A DNA stretch of 64,000 nt from JBCCGI01 sp039029355 (lineage in GTDB: Bacteria; Planctomycetota; UBA1135; GCA-002686595), in contig JBCCGI010000013.1 in NCBI GenBank assembly GCA_039029355.1, forward strand, positions 62,001-126,000, in the 5' to 3' direction. A model generated the notes under the pieces. That model worked only from the letters and a program-made list of their open reading frames with translations, made no database searches and was not told the DNA's origin. Each line of letters opens with the position of its first letter. Within the stretch, counting starts at the first letter, position 1. The translations under genes were made by a program, and so were the position numbers. Shown here piece after piece: positions 23,466 through 31,550 of this stretch.

Positions 23466-24644
23466 ATGACCTCGGAATCCGCCGCCTCCCTCGACGTCCT
23501 CGACGCCGTCCGGGAGCGCTACTCGGCCGGCGCCAAAGCGCAGGTGCCGGAGCTCTGCTGCCCCGTCGACTACGACGCCTCGCTGCTCGAAGTCCTCCCG
23601 CAGGAAATCATCGACCGCGACTACGGCTGCGGCGACCCGAGCCGCTTCGTCCAGCCCGGCGAGACCGTGCTCGACCTCGGCTCCGGGGCGGGAAAGATCT
23701 GCTACATGGCCAGCCAGCTGGTCGGCGCCGAGGGCCGCGTGATCGGGGTCGACGCGACCGCGGACATGCTCGCGCTGGCCCGCGAGCACACCGGCGGCGT
23801 CGGCAAGCGCATCGGCTGGCACAACGTCGAGTTTCGCCACGGCTTCATCCAGGACCTCGGCCTCGACCGCGACAAGCTCGCGGCGTGGCTCGCGAAGAAC
23901 CCGGTGCGCGGCGTCGAGGACCTCGAGGCGCTCCACACCGAGGAGCGCCGCCTGCGCCGCGAGGAGCCGCTGATCGCGGACGAGTCGGTCGACCTGGTGC
24001 TCTCCAACTGCGTGCTCAACCTGGTCGACAACCGCGAGAAGGAGCAGCTCTTCCGCGAGATCCACCGCGTCCTGCGCCGCGGCGGCCGCTGCGCGATCTC
24101 GGACATCGTCAGCGACGAGGACGTGCCGGTCGAGATGCAGAACAACGAGGAGCTGTGGTCCGGCTGCATCTCGGGCGCGATGCGCGAGGACCGCTTCCTG
24201 CAGGCCTTCGCCGACGCCGGGCTCTACGGCATCGAGATCGCCGCGTACCAGACCGAGCCGTGGGCGGTGGTGCAGGGCATCGAGTTCCGCTCGATGACCG
24301 TCGTCGCGCGCAAGGGCAAGGAAGGCCCGTGCTGGGAGCACAACGAGGCCGTGATCTACAACGGCCCGTTCAAGCAGGTCGTCGACGACGACGGGCACGT
24401 GTTCCGCCGCGGCGAGCGCGCCGCGGTCTGCCGCAAGACCTTCGGCATCCTCACCAGCGCGCCGTACGCCGGCTCGTTCACGCCGGTGCCGCCGCTGGTC
24501 GAGATCGCCGCCGAGGACGCCAAGCCCTTCGACTGCGCCGGCACGCGCCCGCGCGACCCGCACGAGACCAAGTTCGGCGCCATCCGCGAGGATGTCGCGC
24601 CCGGCGTGGACTGCTGCGCGCCCGACAGCGGCGCCTGCTGCTGA
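23466..24644 (+). CDS. ArsM-like SAM-dependent methyltransferase with Cys-rich tail
   Basis: 392 residues. The start is the ATG at 23466 (MTSESAASLDVLDAVRERY); an upstream in-frame start runs into non-conserved sequence. Residues about 55-230 form a class I methyltransferase: SAM loop TVLDLGSGAGKICYMASQ and acidic motif VIGVDATADML. Cysteines match the arsenite methyltransferase pattern: CC at about 30 (PELCCPVDY), YGCGDP, LSNCVLNLV and SGCISGAM. It is about 100 residues longer than typical ArsM: after the methyltransferase fold comes a second region (EGPCWEHNEAVIYNGPFKQV) and it ends in CCAPDSGACC, a likely metal(loid)-binding tail. No arsR, arsB or arsC gene is near; the next gene is thiE, 19 bp away. 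Arsenic methylation is the best guess; other thiol-targeted methylation is possible. Confidence 0.65.
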   Translation: MTSESAASLDVLDAVRERYSAGAKAQVPELCCPVDYDASLLEVLPQEIIDRDYGCGDPSRFVQPGETVLDLGSGAGKICYMASQLVGAEGRVIGVDATADMLALAREHTGGVGKRIGWHNVEFRHGFIQDLGLDRDKLAAWLAKNPVRGVEDLEALHTEERRLRREEPLIADESVDLVLSNCVLNLVDNREKEQLFREIHRVLRRGGRCAISDIVSDEDVPVEMQNNEELWSGCISGAMREDRFLQAFADAGLYGIEIAAYQTEPWAVVQGIEFRSMTVVARKGKEGPCWEHNEAVIYNGPFKQVVDDDGHVFRRGERAAVCRKTFGILTSAPYAGSFTPVPPLVEIAAEDAKPFDCAGTRPRDPHETKFGAIREDVAPGVDCCAPDSGACC

Positions 24645-24663
24645 AGCCGCCGCCCCGCCGCCG

Positions 24664-25341
24664 GTGAGCTCCGCCCTGGACCCGGAAGCCGCGCGTGACC
24701 GCCTCGGCCGCGCGCGGCTCATGCTGCTCTTCACGCCCGAGCTCGCGGGCGAGGCGGACCCGCTCGACGCCCTCGAATCGGCGCTCCCGTCGCTCGACGT
24801 CGTGCAGGTGCGGCTGAAGAGCGCCGAGCATCCGGACGGCGCCTCGCCGGCGCGCGCGCTCCTCGGCTGGGCCGAGCGCGTGCTCGAGCTCGTCGCGGGG
24901 CGCGTACCGGTGCTCGTCAACGACCGCGTCGACGTCTGCGCCGCGCTCGGCGGCCGCGGCCTCGCCGGCGTCCACGTGGGCGACCGCGACACGCCGGTGC
25001 CCGAGGTGCGCGAGCTGCTCGGCCCCGAGCCGCTGGTCGGCCTCTCCACCCACGGCCCGCGCGACGTCGCCGCGGCCGCCACGCTGGACGTCGACTACCT
25101 GGGCTTCGGGCCGGTCTACCCCACCGCCACCAAGGGCTACGAGCGCGGAAAGGGCCCCGAGGCGGCCTGGGTCGCGGCCGAGGCCTCGCCGGTGCCGGTG
25201 TTCCCGATCGGCGGAATCGACCTGTCGAACGCCGACGAGCTGGAGCACGTCGGCCGCGCCTGCGTGGGGTCGGCGATCCTCAGCGCGGCCGACCCAGCGG
25301 CCGCCGCGGCGGGCCTGCGCGAGCTGCTGCAGCGCTCGTAG
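24664..25341 (+). CDS. thiE: Thiamine phosphate synthase
   Basis: Couples hydroxymethylpyrimidine diphosphate with thiazole phosphate to give thiamine phosphate; cytoplasmic TIM barrel. The GTG at 24664 gives 225 residues, typical of ThiE; an in-frame upstream start at 24592 would overlap the methyltransferase gene. Family motifs: LDVVQVRLK (strand 2, with the usual QxR/K pattern), VLVNDRVDVCAALGGRGLAG, VHVGDRDTPV, VGLSTHGPRDV, DYLGFGPVYPTATK, PVFPIGGIDLSNADE. It follows the ArsM-like gene by 19 bp and may be co-transcribed with it. Some divergence (LMLLFTPELAGEADP at the start, no Lys in the VQLRxK position) leaves a small chance that it is a TenI/ThiE paralogue. Confidence 0.85.
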   Translation: MSSALDPEAARDRLGRARLMLLFTPELAGEADPLDALESALPSLDVVQVRLKSAEHPDGASPARALLGWAERVLELVAGRVPVLVNDRVDVCAALGGRGLAGVHVGDRDTPVPEVRELLGPEPLVGLSTHGPRDVAAAATLDVDYLGFGPVYPTATKGYERGKGPEAAWVAAEASPVPVFPIGGIDLSNADELEHVGRACVGSAILSAADPAAAAAGLRELLQRS

Positions 25342-25444
25342 CCGTCCGCCTCGACCGCGGCTCCGCTCGAAGCCGCATTCGCGCCGGCCGCGCGTCCCGC
25401 GCCCGGGCCTTCGGACCGCCGCCCGGCCGGGTACCGTAGGGGCC

Positions 25445-26812
25445 GTGCTCGCCGCGATCCAAACGCTCGTCGCCGACGGAGGGCTGCCCGCTCCGACGCA
25501 GACCGACGCGAACCTCCTTTGGGCGCGGCTGCAGATGGCCTTCACGCTCGGCGTGCACATCGTCTTCGCGTGCCTCGGCGTGGGGCTGCCGGTGCTCATG
25601 CTGGCGGCCGAGGGGCTGGGCCTGCGGCGCGGCGATCCGCTCTGGACCGCGCTGGCGCGGCGCTGGGCCAAATCCTTCGCGGTGCTGTTCGCCGTCGGAG
25701 CGGTGTCGGGCACCGTGCTCGCGTTCGAGCTCGGCCTCCTGTGGCCGCGCTTCATGGGCACGTTCGGGGCCGTGATCGGCCTGCCCTTCACCCTGGAGGG
25801 CTTCGCCTTCTTCCTCGAGGCGATCTTCGCCGGGATCTACCTATACGGCTGGGACAAGCTCTCGCCCCGCGCGCATTGGTGGAGCGGCGTGCCCATCGCG
25901 CTCTCCGGCGCGGCGTCCGCGTGGTTCGTGGTGACGTCCAACGCCTGGATGAACACGCCCCAGGGCTTCGCGGTCGACGCGTCGGGAACGGTCGTCGACG
26001 CGGACCCGATCGCCGCGATGATGAACGCAGCGACGTGGCCACAGACGACGCACATGCTGGTGGCCGCGTACATGGTCAGCGGCTTCCTGGTCGCGGGCTT
26101 CTACGCGGCCCGCCTCCTGCGCCGCCCGGACAGCCGCTACGACCGGCGCGCGTTGGCGCTCGGGCTGGCGCTGGGCGGCGCCGCCTCGCTGCTGCAGCCT
26201 GCGGTCGGCCACTGGGCCGGCCACGTCGTCGCGGCCACCCAGCCCGCGAAGCTGGCGGCGCGCGAGGGGCAGTTCCACACCGAGCGCCGCGCCCCGCTCC
26301 GCCTGGGCGGCCTGCCCGACGAGGAGCGCATGGAGACGCCCTGGGCCATCGAGCTCCCCGGCGGGCTGTCGTTCCTCGCTCACAACGACTTCGACGCGGA
26401 GGTGCAGGGCCTGGAGGAGTTCCCGCGCTCCGACTGGCCCCCGGTCGCGATCGTGCACGTGGCCTTCCAGCTCATGGTCGCGATCGGGATGGCGCTGCTC
26501 GCCCTGAGCCTGGTGGCCGGCTGGTCCTGGTGGCGCCGCGGGGCGCTGCCCGCGGGCCGCTGGTTCCTCGTCGCGGTGGTCGCCTCCGCGCCCGCCAGCG
26601 CCCTCGCCCTGGAGGCGGGCTGGGTCGTCACCGAGGTCGGCCGCCAGCCGTGGATCGTCCAGGGCGTGATGCGCACCGAGGACGCGGTCACGGATGCGCC
26701 GGGGCTCCTGGCGGTGCTCTGCGTGACGGTCGCGATCTATGCGGTGCTCGTGCTCGGGTGCCTGTCGGTGCTGCGCATCCTGGCGCGTCAGCCGCTCCCG
26801 GAGGACGCCTGA
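25445..26812 (+). CDS. cydA: Cytochrome bd-type quinol oxidase subunit I
   Basis: Oxidises quinol and reduces O2 to water in the cytoplasmic membrane; binds the haems. GTG start at 25445; 455 residues. The haem-ligand His is in LGVHIVFACLGVGLP (H38), the conserved proton-path glutamates are in FTLEGFAFFLEAIFAG (E118, E125), the NTPQGF loop follows, and the axial Met is in HVAFQLMVAIGM. GRQPW is present before the last helices. The quinol loop is short, as in cyanide-insensitive (CIO) bd oxidases rather than the long-Q-loop E. coli type. It is followed by cydB one base after its stop. No cydX or cydDC is nearby. Such oxidases usually serve micro-oxic or stress conditions. Confidence 0.95.
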   Translation: MLAAIQTLVADGGLPAPTQTDANLLWARLQMAFTLGVHIVFACLGVGLPVLMLAAEGLGLRRGDPLWTALARRWAKSFAVLFAVGAVSGTVLAFELGLLWPRFMGTFGAVIGLPFTLEGFAFFLEAIFAGIYLYGWDKLSPRAHWWSGVPIALSGAASAWFVVTSNAWMNTPQGFAVDASGTVVDADPIAAMMNAATWPQTTHMLVAAYMVSGFLVAGFYAARLLRRPDSRYDRRALALGLALGGAASLLQPAVGHWAGHVVAATQPAKLAAREGQFHTERRAPLRLGGLPDEERMETPWAIELPGGLSFLAHNDFDAEVQGLEEFPRSDWPPVAIVHVAFQLMVAIGMALLALSLVAGWSWWRRGALPAGRWFLVAVVASAPASALALEAGWVVTEVGRQPWIVQGVMRTEDAVTDAPGLLAVLCVTVAIYAVLVLGCLSVLRILARQPLPEDA

Positions 26813-26813
26813 C

Positions 26814-27821
26814 ATGGGCCCCGAGCTGATCGTCCTTGGGATCCTGGGCGCCGCGCTGATCCTCTACGCCCTCCTCGGAGGAGCCGACTTCGGCGCGGGC
26901 ATCTGGGAGTTCAACACCGCCTTCCAGCCGGGCGACGACGAGCGCGAGCTGATCCAGCGCGCCGTCGGTCCGGTGTGGGAGGCCAACCACGTCTGGCTGC
27001 TCTTCGCGCTGGTGCTGGGGCACACCGCCTTCCCCCTCGCCTACCAGGCCGCGGCCCAGGCCCTTTGGCTCCCGCTGCTCCTCGCCCTCGCCGGCATCGT
27101 CTTTCGCGGCGTCGGCTTCGTCTTCCGCGCCTACGCGGTCGACAGCCCCTTCCTGCGCTCGGTCTGGGGAGCGGTATTCGCCCTCGCGTCCACGGCGGCG
27201 CCGTTCTTCTTCGGCGCCGCCCTCGGCGCGGTGGCCTCCGGCGAGCTCGCCTTCACCGAGGCGGGCGCCTACGCCGGCAGCTACCTCACCGGCTGGATCC
27301 AACCGCTCGGCATCTTCACGGCCTTCTTCGCGGTAGGCGTCTGCTCCTACCTCGCCGCGGTCTACTTCACCCGCGAGGCCGCAAACCTCGGGAACGAAGC
27401 CCTGGTCGCCACCTGGCGCCGCCGCGCCCTCGCGACCGGTGCCTGGATGGGAATCCTCGCAGCCGTGGGGCTGGTCTTCCTGGCCCTCGAGGCCCCCGAG
27501 CTCTGGAGCGGTCTCGCGGCGGGGTGGCTGCTCATCGCAGCCTCGGCGGTCTCCGGCGGCGCCTCGCTGTGGGCTCTGGCGCGCTCGCGCTTCACCGCGG
27601 CGAGCCTCGCCGCCGCCGGGGCGGTCGTCGCGGTGATGGCGGGGTGGATGCTGGCCCAGTACCCCTACCTGCTGCCGCCGGCGATCGAGGTGGAGACCGC
27701 AAAGGGCCCGGAGCCCGTCCTCTGGGGCGCCGTGATCGCCGCAAGCCTGGGCGCCGCGCTGCTGCTGCCGGCGCTCGCCCTCTTGTTCCGACTCTTCAAA
27801 GCACCGCCCGGCGTCGACTAG
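26814..27821 (+). CDS. cydB: Cytochrome bd-type quinol oxidase subunit II
   Basis: Structural membrane partner of CydA, 335 residues, ATG at 26814 one base after the cydA stop. N-terminal signature YALLGGADFGAGIWEFN, then GPVWEANHVWLLFALVL and FRGVGFVFRAYA, all diagnostic of subunit II; about eight hydrophobic helices follow. GAYAGSYLTGWIQPLGIFTA and AVYFTREA lie mid-protein. The C-terminus contains AQYPYLLPP, another family marker. The gene is followed by the repeat tract at 27960-28290 with no terminator recognisable before it. Confidence 0.94.
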   Translation: MGPELIVLGILGAALILYALLGGADFGAGIWEFNTAFQPGDDERELIQRAVGPVWEANHVWLLFALVLGHTAFPLAYQAAAQALWLPLLLALAGIVFRGVGFVFRAYAVDSPFLRSVWGAVFALASTAAPFFFGAALGAVASGELAFTEAGAYAGSYLTGWIQPLGIFTAFFAVGVCSYLAAVYFTREAANLGNEALVATWRRRALATGAWMGILAAVGLVFLALEAPELWSGLAAGWLLIAASAVSGGASLWALARSRFTAASLAAAGAVVAVMAGWMLAQYPYLLPPAIEVETAKGPEPVLWGAVIAASLGAALLLPALALLFRLFKAPPGVD

Positions 27822-27959
27822 CGCCCTTGCCACGGAAACACGTTCGGACGGGCGCGTCCGGTCGTTTTCAGGGGCGAGCTCAGAGATCACGGCGCTTCGT
27901 TCGGCGAGCGCCGCGATGGAAGAGCGCGACAGGTCGACAGGACGCGCTGCTGGCGCCGC

Positions 27960-28290
27960 GGCTTCGAGCGTTGCGAGACGTGAGTGTCGCGGATCGCCAG
28001 CGTCGCAAGTCGCCAGCGTCGGTGATCGCAAGCGTCGCAGTTCGCAGGCGTCGCACGTCGCACGTCGCACGTCGCACGTCGCACGTCGCACGTCGCACGT
28101 CGCACGTCGCACGTCGCACGTCGCACGTCGCACGTCGCACGTCGCACACGTCGCACACGTCGCACTCGTCGCACTCGTCGTACATCGCACGCGCCGCACA
28201 TCGCACGCGTCGCAGGTCGCCAGCGTCGCAAGTCGCAAGCGTCGCGGGTAGCAGGTGTCGCTGATCGCCAGCGTCGCACGTCGCAAGCAG
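27960..28290. repeat. Intergenic short-period repeat tract between cydB and queA
   Basis: The 469-base gap 27822-28290 is non-coding and filled from about 27960 with variants of a GTCGCA-containing unit. The core, 28050-28147, is a perfect head-to-tail array of 14 copies of the 7-mer GTCGCAC. On both sides it degrades into 9-bp-period variants (ACGTCGCAC, CAGCGTCGCAAGTCGC). All six frames of the array are open or nearly so, which creates spurious Arg/Thr/Ser/His ORFs. No spacers are present, so it is not a CRISPR. It separates convergent cydB and queA. Confidence 0.9.
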
Positions 28291-29373
28291 CTACCGTCGC
28301 AGCAGTAGCATCGCGTCGCCGTAGCTGTAGAAGCGGTAGTCCCGCTCCACCGCTTCGCGGTACAGCCCGAGCACGCGTTCGCGGCCCGCGAAGGCGCTCA
28401 CCAGCATCAGCAGCGTGCTGCGCGGCAGATGGAAGTTCGTGAGCAGCGCGTCGACCACGCGGAAGCGCGCGCCGGGGACCAGGAAGAGCCGCGTCTCGCC
28501 GCTGCCCGGCTGCAGCGTGCCCGAGTCGTCGCAGCAGCTCTCGAGCACGCGCACGCTGGTCGTGCCCACCGCCACGACGCGGCCGCCCGCCGCTCGTGTA
28601 TCCGCGACCGCGCGAGCGGTTGCGGGGCTTAGGGAGTAGCGCTCGGAGTGCATCTCGTGTTCGCGCGGATCGTCGACCTGCACCGGCAGGAAGGTGCCGG
28701 CGCCCACGTGCAGGGTGACCGCGGCGCGTCGCACGCCGCGCTGCTCGAGGGCGGCGAGCAGCTCGGGGGTGAAGTGCAGGCCCGCGGTGGGAGCCGCGAC
28801 TGCTCCGGGCTGCGCGGCGAAGACGGTTTGGTAGCGCTCGCGATCCTCGTCACGTTCGGGGGCGTCGCCGCCGCGCGTGTGGTTCTCGCGCTCGATGTAG
28901 GGCGGGAGCGGCAGGCGGCCCACCCGCTCCAGCAGCTCCTCGGTCGCGAGCTCGGGACGCCCCGGATCGCGGAGCTCCACGCGCCAGTTCGCGTCGGGCC
29001 GCGCCAGCAGGCGCGCCTCGACCTCGCCGGGCGCGGAGATGCGGAGCACCTCCCCCTCCTTCAGCCGGCGCGCGGGATGCGCCATCGCCTCCCACGCGCG
29101 CGGTCCCGCGGCGGGGTCGGGGCGCAGGAAGAGGAGCTCGACCGCTCCCCCGGTCGCGCGCCGCGCGTACACGCGCGCCGGCAGAACCCGCGTGTCGTTC
29201 ACGATGAGGAGGTCGCCGGGCGCGAGCAGGCGCACCAGCGCCTCGACGCGCGTGTGCTCGGTTGCGTCCGCGTCCACGTGATGGACCAGCAGACGCGCCT
29301 GATCGCGCTTCGCCGCGGGCTCTTGGGCGATCCGCTCCTCGGGCAGCTCGTAGTCGAAGTCCGAGAGCTTCAC
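28291..29373 (-). CDS. queA: S-adenosylmethionine:tRNA ribosyltransferase-isomerase QueA
   Basis: Transfers and isomerises the ribosyl group of SAM to preQ1 in tRNA, giving epoxyqueuosine, the substrate of QueG. The GTG at 29373 (VKLSDFDYELPEERIAQEP) gives 360 residues, the normal family length; an upstream start at 29454 would add 27 low-complexity residues. Characteristic segments: LLIVNDTRVLPARV, GGAVELLFLRP, PLPPYIER, RYQTVFAAQPGAVAAPTAGL, LHVGAGTFLPVQ, HSERYSLS, VVAVGTTSVRVLES, LLTNFHLPRSTLLMLVSAFA and the FYSYGDAMLL C-terminus. It overlaps the stop of the upstream glycosyltransferase gene by 4 bp (GTGA), so the two are co-translated despite no obvious functional link. Confidence 0.95.
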   Translation of the reverse strand: MKLSDFDYELPEERIAQEPAAKRDQARLLVHHVDADATEHTRVEALVRLLAPGDLLIVNDTRVLPARVYARRATGGAVELLFLRPDPAAGPRAWEAMAHPARRLKEGEVLRISAPGEVEARLLARPDANWRVELRDPGRPELATEELLERVGRLPLPPYIERENHTRGGDAPERDEDRERYQTVFAAQPGAVAAPTAGLHFTPELLAALEQRGVRRAAVTLHVGAGTFLPVQVDDPREHEMHSERYSLSPATARAVADTRAAGGRVVAVGTTSVRVLESCCDDSGTLQPGSGETRLFLVPGARFRVVDALLTNFHLPRSTLLMLVSAFAGRERVLGLYREAVERDYRFYSYGDAMLLLRR

Positions 29374-31124
29374 CGCGCGACGCCTCCCCGCAGCCGCCCC
29401 AGCTCGAGCGCGAGCAGCGCGAGCACCGGCCACGCTACCGCCGGCCAAAGCCACGCCGGCTCAACCCACTCGCCGTGCTCGATCCACCCACCCAACGGCC
29501 AGTAGCAGAGCGGCGCCACCACGGCGAGGTACACGAAAGCCGGCGCGGGTCGCAGGGCGAGGAGCGGCACGATCCAAGCGACGTACCACGGGTGCAGCGT
29601 CGGACTCAAGACGAGGAACCCGGCGAGCAGCACGAAGGCCGCCTGCGCCGGCGTCGCGCCCCGCCGCCACGCGAGCCCCAGCGCCGCGCCCCAAGCCGCC
29701 AGCTCGACCAGGCGTGCGAGCCGACGCGGATCGGTCCAGCCCTCGTCGTACGCGAAGAAGCGCGCGAAGGGCGGCTCGAGCAGGCGGTGGACGAGGCTCG
29801 CGGCCTCCCAACGGAAGCCGTACTCCCCGACCCCACGCCCCAGTCCCGACAACCCGCCTTCGAAAAAGAGCAGCGGCACAAAGGCGACCGCCCCGACCAA
29901 CGCCGCCACCCCGAGCGGCACGGCACGCCGCCGCACCGGGCGCAACACAAAGGGCACCAGAGCCGCCGGAAGGAGCTTCACCAGCGCCCCCAAGGTGAGC
30001 AGAGCACACGCGAACGCCGGCCGCCACGTGCCGCCGGCGCCAACGGCGCCGCGTACGGCATCGGCACGGCTGGCGTCATCCGCGTCATCCGCGTCATCCG
30101 CGTCATCCGCGCCGTGCGCGCCGTGCACTTCGTGAGCATCGCTCGCTTCGTGCGCTTCGTGCGCTTCGTGCGCGTGGTCTGCGTGGTCCGCGTGGTCCGC
30201 GTGGTCCGCGTGGCCCGAGTGGCCCTCGCTTTCCGCGTGGTCCGCATGACCCGCGCCAAGCGCGTAGTGCGCGTCACGCGCGCGGTCCGCGTCCCTCGCG
30301 TCCCTCGCGCCCCCCGCGCCCGCGCTGCCCGCACGCTCCGAGCGACCGGCTCGGCTCGCCGCCGCGGCTGCGACGCCGCCGATCAGAAGCAGGATGCCCA
30401 GGCTGTCGAAGTGGGCCGCGCCGGCGAATTCCAGGGCGGCTAGCGGGCTCCAGGCCCAGGCCGTGAGCCACGCCTGGGAGCGTCCTGCCGCGCGCAGCAG
30501 CGCGGCCAGCGGCAGCAGCACCAGGAGGTCCGCGGCGGCGAAGGCCGCGCGCATCGCGCCGGCGGCGCGTTCGACGCCTCCCGCGGTCGCGACCACGGCG
30601 GCGAAGGCCGCCTGGGCAACCGGGGGGTACGCGGCGGAGATCGAGCGGTTGTTCATCGCCGCCCAGGTGCGCGGCCAGGCGGTGCGCCGGTCGGCGAGGT
30701 GCGGATGGTCGGGGGCGAAGGCGTAGGGGCTGGTTGCCCGCAGCACCAGTCCGCCTTCCCAGGCGTAGCGGTGCACGTCGTCGCTGGTCCCGACCTCGCC
30801 GGCCAGCACCCCGCCGCGCAGCAGCGCGGCCGATGCGACGATCCACAAGATCATCCGCGGCGACGTCCGGACGCGGCCGGCCAGGGCCAGGGCCGCCGTC
30901 CAGAGGACGCCGGCGAGCAGGAGGCAGCCGACGCCTCCCTCCAACCATCCCGCCAGGGGTCCGCGCGCGGCCACCAGCGCCAGCAAGGCGCCGATCGGCA
31001 GCGGCAGCAGCACAAACGCGAGCTCGGCGCGCGTCGGGCCGGAGCGTTGGCCACCCGGGGCGACGCGCGTGGCGGCGGCCGTGGCGTCGGCGCGGACGTC
31101 GCGCGCTTCGATCGGTGCTTCCAC
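29370..31124 (-). CDS. Polytopic GT87/GT-C-like glycosyltransferase with His-rich insertion
   Basis: 584 residues, GTG start at 31124. About ten hydrophobic helices and a GT-C-like early loop TSDDVHRYAWEGGLVLRATS with an acidic pair suggest a polyprenyl-phosphate-sugar-dependent transferase of the GT87/mannosyltransferase type acting at the outer face of the membrane; AMNNRSISAAYPPVAQAAF, LLFFEGGLSGLG and LVLSPTLHPWYVAWIVPLLA are typical. Between helices, residues about 270-350 are a low-complexity insert of Ala/Asp/His/Glu repeats (HADHADHADHADHA, DADDADDADDA) encoded by 9-bp tandem repeats. The insert should hang in a loop and could bind metal. Sugar and acceptor are unknown. Co-translated with queA. 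Confidence 0.75.
   Translation of the reverse strand: MEAPIEARDVRADATAAATRVAPGGQRSGPTRAELAFVLLPLPIGALLALVAARGPLAGWLEGGVGCLLLAGVLWTAALALAGRVRTSPRMILWIVASAALLRGGVLAGEVGTSDDVHRYAWEGGLVLRATSPYAFAPDHPHLADRRTAWPRTWAAMNNRSISAAYPPVAQAAFAAVVATAGGVERAAGAMRAAFAAADLLVLLPLAALLRAAGRSQAWLTAWAWSPLAALEFAGAAHFDSLGILLLIGGVAAAAASRAGRSERAGSAGAGGARDARDADRARDAHYALGAGHADHAESEGHSGHADHADHADHADHAHEAHEAHEASDAHEVHGAHGADDADDADDADDASRADAVRGAVGAGGTWRPAFACALLTLGALVKLLPAALVPFVLRPVRRRAVPLGVAALVGAVAFVPLLFFEGGLSGLGRGVGEYGFRWEAASLVHRLLEPPFARFFAYDEGWTDPRRLARLVELAAWGAALGLAWRRGATPAQAAFVLLAGFLVLSPTLHPWYVAWIVPLLALRPAPAFVYLAVVAPLCYWPLGGWIEHGEWVEPAWLWPAVAWPVLALLALELGRLRGGVAR
30074..30260. repeat. 9-bp coding tandem repeat within the glycosyltransferase gene
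   Basis: Imperfect 9-bp period: TCATCCGCG repeated at 30077-30112, then CGTGCGCTT-type and CGTGGTCCG-type units to about 30240. Read on the minus strand in frame it encodes HAD/HEA/DDA tripeptides. The period is a multiple of three, so copy-number change would not break the frame. It resembles in style, but not in unit, the non-coding array at 28050-28147. Confidence 0.88.
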
Positions 31125-31259
31125 GAGCCGCGGAGCCTACTGCGGTCGAGCCGCCGCGGCGCCCCCGCCCCTCTCCCAATTCCGAGATACCGGGGCAAGC
31201 AGAGCAGTTCCCTAGGAAACAAGTACCGAAGCTGCACCTCACGGTCGTTACAACCCTTA

Positions 31260-31390
31260 GGGAGCCGACCCCAGGCTCCCCGATGAGTCGGTCGCGCCCG
31301 GGGGGGCCACGGCCTCCTCATCGGAATCTCCGCGTAGGGAGATGGACACGGAGGGGCGTCAGCGAGGGACACGGCTGGCGCCCCTCTTTT
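31260..31390 (+). ncRNA. Candidate structured plus-strand RNA ending in terminator
   Basis: In the 426-base gap 31125-31550 between two minus-strand genes there is no credible plus-strand ORF, yet four consecutive hairpins end in a plus-strand terminator: GGGAGCC 31260-31266 / GGCTCCC 31274-31280; CCGATGAG 31280-31287 / CTCATCGG 31317-31324; ATCTCC 31326-31331 / GGAGAT 31338-31343; and the terminator stem at 31351-31386. The 5' end is unknown. I do not recognise a known RNA family (not tRNA, tmRNA, RNase P, SRP RNA or a common riboswitch). Sequence 31391-31550 shows nothing further. Confidence 0.35.
31351..31390 (+). terminator. Rho-independent terminator without an obvious upstream gene
   Basis: 13-bp stem (GAGGGGCGTCAGC 31351-31363 / GCTGGCGCCCCTC 31374-31386, one G-U pair), 10-nt loop, followed by TTTT then CGTTT. 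The T-tract is on the plus strand only, so it terminates plus-strand transcription, although both flanking protein genes are on the minus strand. Confidence 0.72.
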
Positions 31391-31550
31391 CGTTTCCGCG
31401 CGAGGTCGTTCCCGCTGCACTTTGCGACTTTGATAATTCGCGCACGATCGCGGCGCCGGCCGCGGAGAAAGCTCTAGCAGCAAAAGCGCGGCGAAGTCGA
31501 ACCTCACGTTCCCGTCAAGAACGCGCGACGCTGTCGGATCGTCCCCACCG

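Noticed and set aside
21550..23469. Long plus-strand ORF (639 codons) opposite the VCBS gene
   Set aside because: Composition is Arg/Val/Glu-rich without motifs and it lies antisense to a protein with clear FG-GAP repeats; GC-driven shadow.
28050..28147. Regular short repeats suggesting a CRISPR array
   Set aside because: The units are 7 bp and contiguous with no spacers; no cas genes are nearby.
26688..28286. Minus-strand 532-codon ORF over cydB and the repeat tract
   Set aside because: Half of it is the translated repeat (Arg/Ala/Thr/Cys runs) and half is antisense to cydB.
31280..31324. Hammerhead-like core (GATGAG) near 31282
   Set aside because: The required CUGAUGA and GAAA sequence pair is missing; CCGATGAG is simply one arm of a stem.
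31260..31390. 6S RNA, SRP RNA, RNase P or known riboswitch
   Set aside because: No long closing stem with bubble, no GGAAGG/AGCA loop, no RNase P core and no riboswitch consensus could be matched by eye; left as an unassigned candidate.
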